A stretch of 64,000 nt of DNA from Oceanobacter sp. 1_MG-2023 (GCF_030689025.1 NZ_JAUYWA010000008.1:82090-146089); one strand, 5' to 3'. Counted from the stretch's first letter, positions 1-8,200 are shown. Program-made: numbers and translations. The notes: generated from the letters alone by a model not told the origin.

Positions 1-699
1 GCCCATACGCCATTCCGTGAAAAATTTGCCATCCCGAGGCAGCCCATGCTGGCACCGGCTGCCCGGGGAGAAATCACCCTGCTGCCACCATTTGATGATC
101 CGCTGGCATTCGATGGCCTTGAGCAGGTCAGTCATGTCTGGCTGATCTTCCTGTTCCACCAGGCCATGGCAGCACCGGGCAGTACACCTCGAATGCGGGT
201 TCGTCCACCGCGTCTGGGCGGCAACAGCAAACTCGGCGTATTTGCGACCCGCAGCAGCCATCGCCCCAATGCCATTGGTCAATCCCTGGTCAAAATCGAG
301 CAGATCAACGCCACAACCCTGACCGTCAGCGGAGTCGACTTGCTGGATCAGACTCCCATTATCGACATCAAACCCTATGTCCCCTATGCCGATCATATCG
401 ATCAGGCCTGGAATCATATTGCCGCCGATGCCCCTGAACCCATTCAGGTGCACTGGGACACCGATGCCCTGGCAACGGCCCAACAACTGCAGCAACACAG
501 CGGCAACCCCCTGGTCGATCTGATTGAACAATGCCTCAGCCAAGACCCCAAACCGGCGTATCAGCAACCAGCGCCTGAGCGTCAATACGGCACTCGGCTA
601 TGGGATATAGAAGTGGGCTGGTATTACCCGACAAGTGGCTGTATTTGTATTAACCGAATTCAGCCTGTGATTGAGCTGAATACGCCGGCAGGAAAATGA
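1..699 (+). CDS. trmO: tRNA (adenine-N6)-methyltransferase TrmO (TsaA/VirR family), 5' end cut by window
   Basis: TrmO methylates N6-threonylcarbamoyladenosine at position 37 of some tRNAs, using SAM. The reading frame is open from base 1, and the residues before the first ATG (46) still fit the family: an FREKF-IPRQP stretch followed by PAARG. The true start is therefore upstream of the window. The diagnostic block GVFATRSSHRPNAIGQS lies near residues 80-96 of the visible protein, and the C-terminal half carries the usual YADHI region. About 232 residues are visible, close to full family length. A decamer repeat and a hairpin follow the stop. The family call is firm; only the start is missing. 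Confidence 0.9.
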   Translation, partial: AHTPFREKFAIPRQPMLAPAARGEITLLPPFDDPLAFDGLEQVSHVWLIFLFHQAMAAPGSTPRMRVRPPRLGGNSKLGVFATRSSHRPNAIGQSLVKIEQINATTLTVSGVDLLDQTPIIDIKPYVPYADHIDQAWNHIAADAPEPIQVHWDTDALATAQQLQQHSGNPLVDLIEQCLSQDPKPAYQQPAPERQYGTRLWDIEVGWYYPTSGCICINRIQPVIELNTPAGK

Positions 700-748
700 T
701 TCAATCAGTGACGGGGCTGCCCAGCAGCAAACAGAAGAGATAATACGC

Positions 749-806
749 AGAGACTATAAGAGACTATAAGAGACTATAAGAGACTATAAAGGAAGAGACT
801 ATAAAG
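749..806. repeat. Decamer tandem repeat (AGACTATAAG)
   Basis: Four consecutive 10-bp units of AGACTATAAG (the last ends in AAA) are followed by GGA and a further partial copy, then ATAAAGGATAAAGG. The unit is one helical turn long. The array lies in the noncoding gap after trmO, so it is not a coding repeat. Its function is unknown. Confidence 0.9.
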
Positions 807-827
807 GATAAAGGAACGAACATAACA

Positions 828-854
828 CACCGACGAGGCCCAGCCCCGTCGGTG
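828..854 (+). terminator. Hairpin after trmO
   Basis: CACCGACG pairs with CGTCGGTG across an 11-base loop that can extend by two G-C pairs after a mismatch. ATTTGCTTTT follows on the + strand. It is a plausible intrinsic terminator for trmO and may also serve the convergent phnA-like gene. Confidence 0.55.
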
Positions 855-892
855 ATTTGCTTTTGGCCCACAGGGCGCAAACATTGGGCGTA

Positions 893-1456
893 TCAGGATT
901 TTTTGCAGTAAGCCGCAATAATCACAATCCGCTGGCCATTTACACGACCTTCAATGTGCTTGGGATTATCGCTTAACGAAATCCCTCGTACCGCGGTGCC
1001 GCGTTTCGCCGTCATACTGGTACCTTTGACATCCAGATCCTTGATCAGTGTCACGTTGTCGCCGGCCGCCAGGGCCACACCATTCACATCCAGGGTTGGC
1101 TCCTCATCCTCAGCGGCTGCTCCAGCTTCGGCCCACTTGCGGGTATCGTCTTCCAGATACAGCATGTCCATCAGATCCTGGGCCCAGGTCTCAGTGCTCA
1201 AGCGCTTCAGCATGCGGTAAGCCATCACCTGAACCACCGGCACCTGACTCCACATGCTGTCGTTCAGGCAACGCCAGTGATTCTGATCCAGTTCGGCCCC
1301 TTCAATCTGCGCCAGACAGTGAGGACACAACAGAATATGGTTATCCGACGACGCCAGCTCTTGCGGCGGCACTGCCCACGGCGACAGATCATTTGTCGCA
1401 CCGCATAATTCACAGCTGTGGTTGCTACGTTCCAGCAAAGTATGCTCAATGCTCAT
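893..1456 (-). CDS. PhnA/YjdM-type zinc-ribbon protein
   Basis: The N-terminus has a zinc ribbon with Cys15-x2-Cys18 and Cys44-x2-Cys47. The C-terminal ~70 residues form the PhnA domain (GDNVTLIKDLDVKG, then RGISLSDNPKHIEGRVNG). At 187 residues it is longer than E. coli YjdM because of a helical middle segment. Despite the historical PhnA name, the family has no shown role in phosphonate breakdown, and no phn genes are nearby. An AGGGG ribosome-binding site precedes the ATG at 1456. The gene is convergent with trmO. Family assignment is strong; biochemical function is unknown. Confidence 0.82.
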   Translation of the reverse strand: MSIEHTLLERSNHSCELCGATNDLSPWAVPPQELASSDNHILLCPHCLAQIEGAELDQNHWRCLNDSMWSQVPVVQVMAYRMLKRLSTETWAQDLMDMLYLEDDTRKWAEAGAAAEDEEPTLDVNGVALAAGDNVTLIKDLDVKGTSMTAKRGTAVRGISLSDNPKHIEGRVNGQRIVIIAAYCKKS

Positions 1457-1590
1457 CGGATTACCCCTTCAGAAAAAGCGGGCATTATGCCTTATGAAAA
1501 CGGGATTACCAGCGAACACACAAAACAGCACAACGATCACCGTATATTCGGGTAAACTGGGCACTGATTTTTTACAGCTGTGAACGCCGA

Positions 1591-2931
1591 ATGACCCACC
1601 AGGATACTTTTCTGATTACCTACTCCGACCTGCTGACCGTTTGGCAGGACTGGCTGGATACCATCCCTCACCCGCCGCTTGACCGCTGGCTGAAGCAACG
1701 CGCCAAATACCAGAAGCGTTATCACGGTGGTTACCGCATGGCGATCGACAACGCCATGATGGACGCCATGCGTTATCGCCAACTGGCCGACGCGCTGGAA
1801 CATAGCTTCCAGGACCCGGGGTTCGACGACTGGGTCGGATGGGATCAATCCTGGTCGCCGAATGACACCACCGAGGCCGACCCGCAACATTTCTGGTACT
1901 GGCTGCAGTTACGCAATGAAGCCGACTGGCGTCTGCCGGAAATCGCCCAGCAAAAAGCCCGCCGCGAGCATTTTGCCGAATTCAGCCAACGGGTGGCGCA
2001 GTCTGCAGACAACGCCCTGTTTCTGTTATGGCATGGTCTGCGTCCAGGCTGGGAACCGGCGCTCAAACGTCGGGCCGAAAAATCCGGCTGGAGCGACGAC
2101 ACCCTGCAGCACTGGATTGAACAACAAACCCGCCGACCACCACTGTGGTTGCGTCAGGTCGCCAGTAAAACCAGTGCCGATGATGAATCACTCGAACGGG
2201 CACTGAAACGTGATGGCGTCATCGTCCGTCAGTACCCTGTCAGCCTGGATGGCCAGACCCATACCGTTCACGCTGCCGAAGGCGGCAATGACGTCACCCG
2301 CAGTGATGCCTTCAAAGCCGGCAGAGTTGAAATCCAGGATGCTGCCAGCCAGTTGATCTGTGAGCTGGTTGATGTCCAGCCAGGACAGAAAATCTGGGAT
2401 GCCTGTGCCGGAGCCGGTGGCAAAACCCTGACACTGGCTTCTGCGCTGGGTAAAAAAGGCGCGGTGATTGCCACGGATTTGCACCAGTACAAGCTCGATG
2501 AATTAAAAAAACGCGCCAAACGCGCCGCCATCGCCAATATCCGCAACTTTGTCTGGGATGGCGAAGCACCACTGCGCCTGCCCATCGAGATTGCCCGCCA
2601 ACAAGGCTTTGACCGTATTCTGGTTGACGCTCCCTGTACCAATGCCGGTACCTGGCGCCGCAATCCGGACGCGCGCTGGCGCCTGACGCCAGACAATACC
2701 AAAGAACTGCATCTATTACAGTTCAACCTGCTCGACCGTGCCGCCAAAGCACTGCGTGCCAGCGGCCGCTTGATCTACGCCACTTGCAGCTGGCAAGTGG
2801 AAGAAAACGAAAGCGTCTGTCATCGTTTTCTCGAAGCCAATCCGGACTTTGTGTTAGTCAAACAGACACTGCTGGGTGCTCCTGACATCGATAGCGATAC
2901 CATGTTTTGCGCGGTTTTCAGCAAAGCCTGA
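1591..2931 (+). CDS. RsmB/RsmF-like RNA (cytosine-5)-methyltransferase (NOL1/NOP2/Sun family)
   Basis: SAM-dependent m5C methyltransferase, probably acting on rRNA. The SAM-binding motif I (DACAGAGGKT) is near residues 270-279. The two family cysteines are both present: VDAPC in motif IV and YATCS in motif VI. The motif IV tail reads TNAGTWRRNPD, which differs from the usual SGxG form and is typical of a subgroup rather than of E. coli RsmB itself. The ~180-residue N-terminal part resembles neither NusB nor a PUA domain by eye. It is a 446-residue single gene, divergent from the phnA-like gene. The class is secure; the exact target base cannot be told from sequence. Confidence 0.85.
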   Translation: MTHQDTFLITYSDLLTVWQDWLDTIPHPPLDRWLKQRAKYQKRYHGGYRMAIDNAMMDAMRYRQLADALEHSFQDPGFDDWVGWDQSWSPNDTTEADPQHFWYWLQLRNEADWRLPEIAQQKARREHFAEFSQRVAQSADNALFLLWHGLRPGWEPALKRRAEKSGWSDDTLQHWIEQQTRRPPLWLRQVASKTSADDESLERALKRDGVIVRQYPVSLDGQTHTVHAAEGGNDVTRSDAFKAGRVEIQDAASQLICELVDVQPGQKIWDACAGAGGKTLTLASALGKKGAVIATDLHQYKLDELKKRAKRAAIANIRNFVWDGEAPLRLPIEIARQQGFDRILVDAPCTNAGTWRRNPDARWRLTPDNTKELHLLQFNLLDRAAKALRASGRLIYATCSWQVEENESVCHRFLEANPDFVLVKQTLLGAPDIDSDTMFCAVFSKA

Positions 2932-3154
2932 TATCCCTGACAGGACGGGCCACTGGCCCGTCACTGTCAATCAACACATCCTCGCAGCAACTCAAACCCT
3001 CCTGCTGCCGCGCCTCACCACCATTAATACCTGATCGACATCCAATCCAGTACCCAAGCAGCATGGTAATCCCCTGACTGCCCGATACACTGCCCAGACT
3101 GTTCATATATCGCACAATAATAACAACGCAAGCGACGCCCCTGCAGGAGGTTGT

Positions 3155-3721
3155 ATGTTGCAACAAGCCAGAGCATTTATTTTGATGAGTTTCCTCATCA
3201 TCACGACGGTTTATATCCCCGGAGCTTACGCAAACGCTCTGGATGGTGAAAAAACCATTTTCCTGATCGATAAAAAAGGCAATGCCATCGATATTGGTCG
3301 GGTGACGTTTGATACCAGCGGCACACAGATCAGCTATCAGCTGCAGCGGCACCATGACAAGTTCAAGGACTTTTTCCTCTCCATGAAAGAGATGAAATGC
3401 CTCGAAGGGCCAGAACTGATGTGCCATCTGTCGTACCCCTACACCCAGCCCCATACCCTGACCCCGGACAACCTTGTCTGGCTCTCCCACGACCTGCTGT
3501 TTATGTATAAACAGCCAGCGGAGTTTGGTGCCAACTTCTGGAACGGTATTTATTACGACTTGCGGATTGAAGACGGAATCATCAAGGGAACAGCACAAGC
3601 CGTGGATTTGAACCTGCTGGCTTCTCCCCCGGACAACCTCGATATTCCGCCCATCAGCGCAGCAGAACGTGATGAAACAGACCCCAAATCACGCTGGCTG
3701 CCTTATCTTGAGATTCGCTAG
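3155..3721 (+). CDS. Secreted protein of unknown function
   Basis: This 188-residue protein has a clear signal peptide: a hydrophobic core at about residues 9-20 ending at AYA-NA near residue 25. A strong GGAGG site lies just before the ATG. The mature part is mixed alpha/beta with two cysteines close together (about residues 88 and 95), which could form a periplasmic disulfide. No family was recognised. A 226-residue reading frame on the opposite strand covers most of it but lacks any protein-like features, so this strand was preferred. Confidence 0.7.
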   Translation: MLQQARAFILMSFLIITTVYIPGAYANALDGEKTIFLIDKKGNAIDIGRVTFDTSGTQISYQLQRHHDKFKDFFLSMKEMKCLEGPELMCHLSYPYTQPHTLTPDNLVWLSHDLLFMYKQPAEFGANFWNGIYYDLRIEDGIIKGTAQAVDLNLLASPPDNLDIPPISAAERDETDPKSRWLPYLEIR

Positions 3722-3755
3722 CGAGGGCGCTAATGGATTGCTTTCCCCCAAAACG

Positions 3756-3782
3756 CAGAACCCCGCACAAGGCGGGGTTCTG
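3756..3782. terminator. GC-rich hairpin between convergent genes
   Basis: An 11-bp perfect stem (CAGAACCCCGC with GCGGGGTTCTG) closes a 5-base loop. On the minus strand it is followed by CGTTTTGGGG, so it may end the lysine-rich small gene. The T tract is weak in both directions. Confidence 0.6.
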
Positions 3783-3850
3783 TCACCGCCAGACTGGCAG
3801 TGTCGCGGTCACGTTCATGGCAGGCTAAACGGCCATGACGATCACGGATA

Positions 3851-3982
3851 TCAAGCGGCTTTTTTCAGCTGCTTTTTCAGTTGCTTCAGTTTGCCTTCAT
3901 GCTTGGCAACTTTGGCTTTGCGTGCCTTGATCGCTTTCTTCAGGCTAACGACTTTTTTGGATACGTTGGTTTTCTTGCTCAT
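3851..3982 (-). CDS. Small lysine/alanine-rich basic protein (43 aa)
   Basis: The frame runs from ATG at 3982 to TGA at 3851. It starts MSKKTNVSKK and ends KQLKKQLKKAA. About 40 percent of residues are lysine, with no acidic residues except one Glu, and hydrophobic residues sit at heptad-like spacing, so a short coiled coil is likely. A GGAG site lies 8 bases before the ATG, and the 11-bp hairpin at 3756-3782 lies downstream, as expected for a real transcription unit. Such proteins are usually nucleic-acid binding or histone-H1-like, but that is inference. It is too short for routine gene finders. Confidence 0.72.
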   Translation of the reverse strand: MSKKTNVSKKVVSLKKAIKARKAKVAKHEGKLKQLKKQLKKAA

Positions 3983-4035
3983 ACTTATCGCTCCTGTCAG
4001 TACTACTGACTGATATTGTTACGCGTGAATTATCT

Positions 4036-4227
4036 TCAATCGTGGGTGTTTTCTCGTACAAACGTACGAATAAACCGGCGGATCTCTCGGGCTGCACTGG
4101 TATCCAGCTCTTCGCAAAGACTGATGAATTCATCCCGCTCTGCGCTGCTGATACGAATAAGCAGTTGGGCATCTTTCTTACTTGCCTTACGCCTGGCAGG
4201 CTTGTTATCCGTTTCATCTACAGCCAT
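4036..4227 (-). CDS. Ribbon-helix-helix-like small DNA-binding protein
   Basis: This 63-residue protein has a basic N-terminus (PARRKASKKD), a short strand (AQLLIRIS) and two helices (SAERDEFISLCEELD, then SAAREIRRFIRTFVREN). That is the order and size of an Arc/CopG/MetJ ribbon-helix-helix dimer. A GAGGGG site precedes the ATG. A perfect 6-3-6 palindrome lies about 45 bp upstream and is a natural candidate operator. No toxin partner is adjacent, so an antitoxin role is not supported. The call rests on pattern recognition; a profile search would settle it. Confidence 0.6.
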   Translation of the reverse strand: MAVDETDNKPARRKASKKDAQLLIRISSAERDEFISLCEELDTSAAREIRRFIRTFVRENTHD

Positions 4228-4271
4228 GGAAATCCCCTCACGTCCAAAGATAGCAACAGTATATACAAAAT

Positions 4272-4286
4272 ATATCTTTTAGATAT
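4272..4286. promoter_or_regulatory. Palindrome upstream of the ribbon-helix-helix gene
   Basis: ATATCT-TTT-AGATAT is a perfect inverted repeat in an AT-rich promoter-like stretch just upstream of the gene starting at 4227. It could be an autoregulatory site; this is inferred from position only. Confidence 0.35.
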
Positions 4287-4407
4287 GCTTTTATTGGTAC
4301 TGACATACACAACCATCACAGTGGCTTGAAAAGCCCAAACTGCCGATCTGGATTGATAGAGGGGTGATACAGAAGGATGTATTGCAGATGTGGTACGAAG
4401 CAAACAA

Positions 4408-4429
4408 GCTCCACGCGCAGGCGTGGAGC
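4408..4429 (-). terminator. Terminator hairpin for the Spy-like gene
   Basis: GCTCCACGC pairs with GCGTGGAGC across a 4-base loop, 30 bp past the stop of the Spy-like gene. TTGTTTGCTT follows on the minus strand. Confidence 0.6.
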
Positions 4430-4458
4430 CAAATCAGAAAAGCCCAGAGACTAAGCCA

Positions 4459-5004
4459 TTAGCCGCGAGCACCATGATGACGCTCTTCCTTCAATTGCTG
4501 ACGCTGTTCAGTAGTCAACAAAGACACCATACTGGTTTTGGCCTGAACACCAATCATGAACATTTCCTGTTGCAGCTCAGCCAGCTCTTCGTAGGCTTTG
4601 TTGATGGCTTTTGCATCAAACTTATCGGCCTCGCGCAAATCACGAATCTTGTTGTGCGCATCCATCATTTTACCAGTCACAGCCCAACGATCTTTCTGCA
4701 TGCTATCGCGGATATCCCGAATATCGTCACGTTGCTTATCCGTCAAGTCGAGGCCACGAAACGCCAATTTGTACCGTCCGTCCATGCGTTCCATGCCCTG
4801 GCCCATACCCATATCGTCTTGATCGCGACGATGCATTCCAAAACCACCACTTCTTTCGTCAACGCAAGCCTGGCCATCCTTCATGCCCTTGGCTTTATCT
4901 GGTCGGTCATCAGCCGCTATCGCCATGATCGATGTGGTGCCCAGCAAAATAGCCAGCATGCCACCAGCAACTGCTTTACGAGAGTTCGTTAAAATATGTG
5001 TCAT
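4459..5004 (-). CDS. Spy/CpxP-family periplasmic chaperone
   Basis: The family comprises helical cradle-shaped periplasmic proteins that bind unfolded proteins or metal and damp Cpx-type stress signalling. A signal peptide (residues 1 to about 31, ending MAIAA) is followed by a polar Gly/Met/Asp-rich segment. Two LTxxQ-type motifs then appear: LDLTDKQRDDIRDIRD near residues 85-100 and LLTTEQRQQLKEE near the C-terminus. The 181-residue length fits. The stop is followed by a hairpin (4408-4429). No cpxAR-like genes are adjacent in the window. Confidence 0.82.
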   Translation of the reverse strand: MTHILTNSRKAVAGGMLAILLGTTSIMAIAADDRPDKAKGMKDGQACVDERSGGFGMHRRDQDDMGMGQGMERMDGRYKLAFRGLDLTDKQRDDIRDIRDSMQKDRWAVTGKMMDAHNKIRDLREADKFDAKAINKAYEELAELQQEMFMIGVQAKTSMVSLLTTEQRQQLKEERHHGARG

Positions 5005-5609
5005 GATTATCTCCTGTCGATTCCTTGCTCCTGTTGGAGCTCATGGCTGAATGATTCAAATCATCAGCGTTGTACCGAGTATAGGAAATAATCAGCTGTT
5101 ACAAATGGCACCAAGACAGGTATTGCACAGCTTTGCACCGCTACACAGTACATGGCAATTCCCTGACACTTTGGCTTTTTAATTGGGAACTATCTCCAAG
5201 CAGAGCAGTCCAGCCATTACTACTCCGTAGAAGTAGATATAAGGGAAATTTATCCGAAGTATCGGAACCTTCCTGACTATTAATAAGTATCTCAATGAGT
5301 ACCTGCCAACCAACCCCAAAACCGGTTGATGCCTGATGCAATGGCTGCTAGCATCAAAAAATCACAGCAGACCGAAGCACCGCGCAACGATTTTTAAAGT
5401 CTGCATCCAGCTACCCAACTATCTTTAAAGGAGTAATAACCATTTATAATGTAATGACTTAAGGGAGAGTAAGTTCATTCAGGAGCAGTGACCATGATCA
5501 ATCAGCCTTAGATATCGCATAGCACCACGTGTTTATAGCAGTCATGCCATAGTCAATGGCCCATAAGTGATCGTTCAAATAGCCTACAAAGGAAAGGTGG
5601 TCAAATATT
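5005..5609. other. 605-bp intergenic region
   Basis: This AT-rich gap separates the divergent Spy-like gene and the BLUF-like/GTPase/Roadblock operon. The last bases contain the AAAGGAAAGGTGG ribosome-binding site for the operon. A TTGATGC/GCATCAA inverted repeat sits near 5330-5362. No convincing coding frame was found; the 66-residue frame at 5141-5341 has no ribosome-binding site or domain-like features. Confidence 0.5.
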
Positions 5610-6440
5610 ATGAAGCGAATTGGATGCATAGGAACCCTTCAGACCGGGGCTTTTGACAATCACTCAGCCTATATTCTCGATATATTCAACGAACTAAGAT
5701 CGTACAGATTGTCACATGAGTCAAATGGTATATTTATTGCTTTTGATGATAATTTCCTGCTGATTCTTGAAGGCAACCCTGACAGTTTAGCCACCAACCT
5801 GTATCGAATCCGGCGTGACCATCGTATTAAATATATTTCCATTTTGTTCAATCAGAATATCAACAAGGTAATATTTACTCATTGGCGATTGAAGTTTTTT
5901 GACAAGCAATCTGAAGCCCATGCTGACTATCTTTTCAATCTCAGGAAAAAAGTCATTCCTTCTATCACTCTTGGCTCACCAGAAGATCAGCTTATTTTTG
6001 ATACTTTTTTTCCCTCAGCCGAACCATCCGAACCTCCAGAACATTCGCATCCCAGTATATCTGAAGCGGCTCCTCTTGCCTGTACTAAGTCGCCACAATC
6101 ACCCACCAGTATTGATTTTGAACATAAATTATTGAGTCTTTCAGCCTGGCCAAAACCGACCCAGTTACAACTCACGCCCCCCATCATGAAAACCTGCAGT
6201 TTATTAAGTCATCATAAGATTTCCTATCAGACCTTATACAACAAGGGTATCTGGGCATCGGAACCCGAGCTGAAAGCATTACTGTCGGCACTCATCAAGC
6301 TGGGGGTCCTGATCGTCAATGAAGCACCAGCAGAACAACACCTCAAGGTAGCTGAAAAATCTGTTAGCCAGCCCGCCCCACTGGATCGTTTTGGTTCACT
6401 GATGAAGCGCTTTCTAACCAGTTCCCGCAAGGCGATGTAA
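5610..6440 (+). CDS. Degenerate BLUF-like domain protein with C-terminal helical domain
   Basis: First gene of a four-gene unit. Residues 1-100 follow the BLUF ferredoxin-like fold: an N-terminal strand, a long helix, [18 protein letters not shown] (residues 38-55), then [16 protein letters not shown] and a terminal HWRL-FFD. True BLUF photoreceptors use a Tyr in strand 1 and a Gln in the FLQ-LEG motif. Here no Tyr lies in residues 1-20 and the Gln position is Leu51, so flavin photochemistry is unlikely. Residues 130-175 are a Ser/Pro-rich linker. Residues 195-255 ([18 protein letters not shown], then [19 protein letters not shown]) look like a small winged-helix-type domain. The GTPase gene starts 2 bp after the stop. 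Confidence 0.62.
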   Translation: MKRIGCIGTLQTGAFDNHSAYILDIFNELRSYRLSHESNGIFIAFDDNFLLILEGNPDSLATNLYRIRRDHRIKYISILFNQNINKVIFTHWRLKFFDKQSEAHADYLFNLRKKVIPSITLGSPEDQLIFDTFFPSAEPSEPPEHSHPSISEAAPLACTKSPQSPTSIDFEHKLLSLSAWPKPTQLQLTPPIMKTCSLLSHHKISYQTLYNKGIWASEPELKALLSALIKLGVLIVNEAPAEQHLKVAEKSVSQPAPLDRFGSLMKRFLTSSRKAM

Positions 6441-6442
6441 AG

Positions 6443-7021
6443 ATGGATCGAATTTATAAAAAACTGGCAATTGTTGGCGAAGTAGGCGCTGGAAAGACCC
6501 AGATCATCCAAACCATCAGTGAAATTTCACCCTTCGCTACTGAAGCCCGCTCCAGCGTCGATATTGGTAAAGAGTTTACAACCGTTGGCATCGACTACGG
6601 CCGCCTGTCACTCGATGAACAGACCGCTCTTGGTTTATATGGACTACCAGGACAAAAGCGCTTCAGCATGCTGTGGAATATGGTTCGCAATGGCCTATGG
6701 GGATTATTTATCCTGGTAAAATACGGTGACGGCCTTAACCTGGAGGAACTCGACCAGATTCTCACCTTTTTCCAGCCAGGCCAGACCAAAACGCCACTGA
6801 TTATCGGTATCAGTCACTGTGAACAGGCTCCAACTGATGATATGGAAGTATTAATCGATTATATTGAACATGTTTTATCCAAACATCAATTGGTTGCCCC
6901 TATCATCCCGGTAGACCCTCGAGACAAGGAGTCTTCATTGTTATTATTGGAAATATTCTTGTCGCTTCAAATAGATGAAGAATGTATAACAACAGAGGCC
7001 AACCCCAATGATGATTTCTGA
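6443..7021 (+). CDS. COG2229-type small Ras-like GTPase
   Basis: This 192-residue GTPase belongs to the prokaryotic group related to SRP-receptor beta and MglA. The P-loop GEVGAGKT is at residues 12-19. The switch I threonines ([10 protein letters not shown]) are near 44-53. The G3 motif reads YGLPGQKRF (66-74), lacking the usual Asp, as in many COG2229 members. The G4 position reads GISHCEQ (122-128) instead of NKxD, so guanine specificity is uncertain. The gene starts 2 bp after the BLUF-like gene and overlaps the first Roadblock gene by 14 bp, which suggests translational coupling. Roadblock proteins act as GAPs or scaffolds for such GTPases (MglB with MglA). Confidence 0.85.
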   Translation: MDRIYKKLAIVGEVGAGKTQIIQTISEISPFATEARSSVDIGKEFTTVGIDYGRLSLDEQTALGLYGLPGQKRFSMLWNMVRNGLWGLFILVKYGDGLNLEELDQILTFFQPGQTKTPLIIGISHCEQAPTDDMEVLIDYIEHVLSKHQLVAPIIPVDPRDKESSLLLLEIFLSLQIDEECITTEANPNDDF

Positions 7022-7388
7022 CAATTTACATCAAAAAATAAAAGCAATATTCTCAGAACACTTGGCAAGACACAGTGAGATAGAATGCCTCTGTCTGTCT
7101 ACACTCGATGGCTTTCCTGTTATCAACATTCTCAAAAATGGCATATCATTTGAAGCCGATACCATGGCTGCAGCCTCCAGCACCCTTTACTCCGTCAGTA
7201 ATGCAGTTGCACGCCAAATTTTATCCAAGCCGTTTCAGACAGCATTCATTGAGTCTGACAATGGAAATATCATATTTACATCCTTAACGATCCAGGAAAA
7301 TGATTATATATTGACAGCTTCTGCAACAGACAGCATGAACATTGGCCAATTGAGAGCAATTATAAAACGAATTGAAATCAGAGAGTAA
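7008..7388 (+). CDS. Roadblock/LC7-domain protein 1
   Basis: This 126-residue protein has the alpha-beta-beta-alpha-beta-beta-beta-alpha order of Roadblock/LC7 proteins. The signature region is [17 protein letters not shown], then [19 protein letters not shown], then [16 protein letters not shown] and DYILTASAT. Partner proteins of this fold dimerise and dock on small GTPases. Two ATGs are possible (7008 and 7011), both inside the 3' end of the GTPase gene, so co-translation is expected. It was assigned by fold pattern and by position next to the GTPase. Confidence 0.8.
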   Translation: MMISDNLHQKIKAIFSEHLARHSEIECLCLSTLDGFPVINILKNGISFEADTMAAASSTLYSVSNAVARQILSKPFQTAFIESDNGNIIFTSLTIQENDYILTASATDSMNIGQLRAIIKRIEIRE

Positions 7389-7448
7389 CAATCCCATATA
7401 AAATATTTTAGAGCACCACACATCATAAAATACGATAAGGAGATCCAT

Positions 7449-7811
7449 ATGTTAACGATCAGTGATACCGTCAACGGCATGGCAAATATTGACGGTGCAA
7501 TGGGAGCTGCCGTAGTCGATTACACATCAGGCATGCTATTGGGCAGTGCCGGCAGTGGCGTCGACCTGGAATTGGCTGCCGCAGGCAACAGTGAAGTAGT
7601 CAAAGCCAAGTTAAAAGTGATGGCCAGCCTGGGGGTCCAAGGAAGAATTGAAGATATTCTGATCACGCTGGAGAGCCAGTTACATATTATTTGCCCCAGC
7701 ATCAGCAACGAAGGGCTGTTCCTCTACCTGGTACTGAACAAAAGTACCTCCAACCTGGCACTTGCTCGCCGCAAGGTGCATGACCTGGAAAAGCAACTGC
7801 AACGTATCTGA
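7449..7811 (+). CDS. Roadblock/LC7-like protein 2
   Basis: This 120-residue protein is preceded by a strong AAGGAG site and separated by 60 bp from Roadblock 1. [27 protein letters not shown] matches the first helix and hairpin of the Roadblock fold; [20 protein letters not shown] fits the second helix; [16 protein letters not shown] and [21 protein letters not shown] fit the rest. It shares little obvious sequence with Roadblock 1, so the pair may form a heterodimer. A 22-residue charged helix ends the protein. A hairpin terminator at 7846-7881 closes the unit. Confidence 0.7.
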   Translation: MLTISDTVNGMANIDGAMGAAVVDYTSGMLLGSAGSGVDLELAAAGNSEVVKAKLKVMASLGVQGRIEDILITLESQLHIICPSISNEGLFLYLVLNKSTSNLALARRKVHDLEKQLQRI

Positions 7812-7845
7812 CCATACCGGTACCGTAGTCATACGGTAATCCGTC

Positions 7846-7881
7846 TCTGGCGCAGCCCTTGAACGAGACCGCTGCGCCAGA
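7846..7881. terminator. Hairpin closing the GTPase/Roadblock operon
   Basis: TCTGGCGCAGC pairs perfectly with GCTGCGCCAGA (11 bp, 14-base loop) between two convergent genes. No T tract is evident, so it may act in both directions weakly or need Rho. Confidence 0.55.
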
Positions 7882-7912
7882 TCATATCCGAATCACCCCC
7901 TGTTGCTGCAGG

Positions 7913-8200
7913 CTAGGAAGCAGCTACCGGGCGCACCGCTTGTTTACGTAAAAAGAGTTCAACCGGAATAAAAGCAAAGGGGATCAAAGAAGCCAGCAAC
8001 ACCAGCACCCAAACACCAACTGACCACTGTTGCTTATTGACTACCAGCAGCGAGCAGACCATGTACAGCATAAACAACACGCCGTGTGTCATCCCTAACA
8101 GAGAGACATAATCACGTGAAATCAGCCCCAGAGTGACACTCAAGATTACCAGATACGACAATCCTTCCAGCAAGCTGACCGTACGAAAAAAAGACAACAT
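7913..8200 (-). CDS. DUF3817-family small integral membrane protein
   Basis: This 95-residue protein has three hydrophobic segments. The N-terminal FRTVSLLEGLSYLVIL is the family hallmark, followed by GMTHGVLFMLYMVCSLL and a third helix near WVLVLLASLIPFAFIPVELFL. The family's function is unknown. It is convergent with the Roadblock operon. Confidence 0.8.
   Translation of the reverse strand: MLSFFRTVSLLEGLSYLVILSVTLGLISRDYVSLLGMTHGVLFMLYMVCSLLVVNKQQWSVGVWVLVLLASLIPFAFIPVELFLRKQAVRPVAAS

Noticed and set aside
2918..3598. 226-residue frame opposite the secreted protein gene
   Set aside because: No ribosome-binding site or domain; the + strand gene has a strong GGAGG and a signal peptide.
5141..5341. 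66-residue minus-strand frame in the 5.0-5.6 kb gap
   Set aside because: No ribosome-binding site, no recognised domain and no conserved-looking composition.
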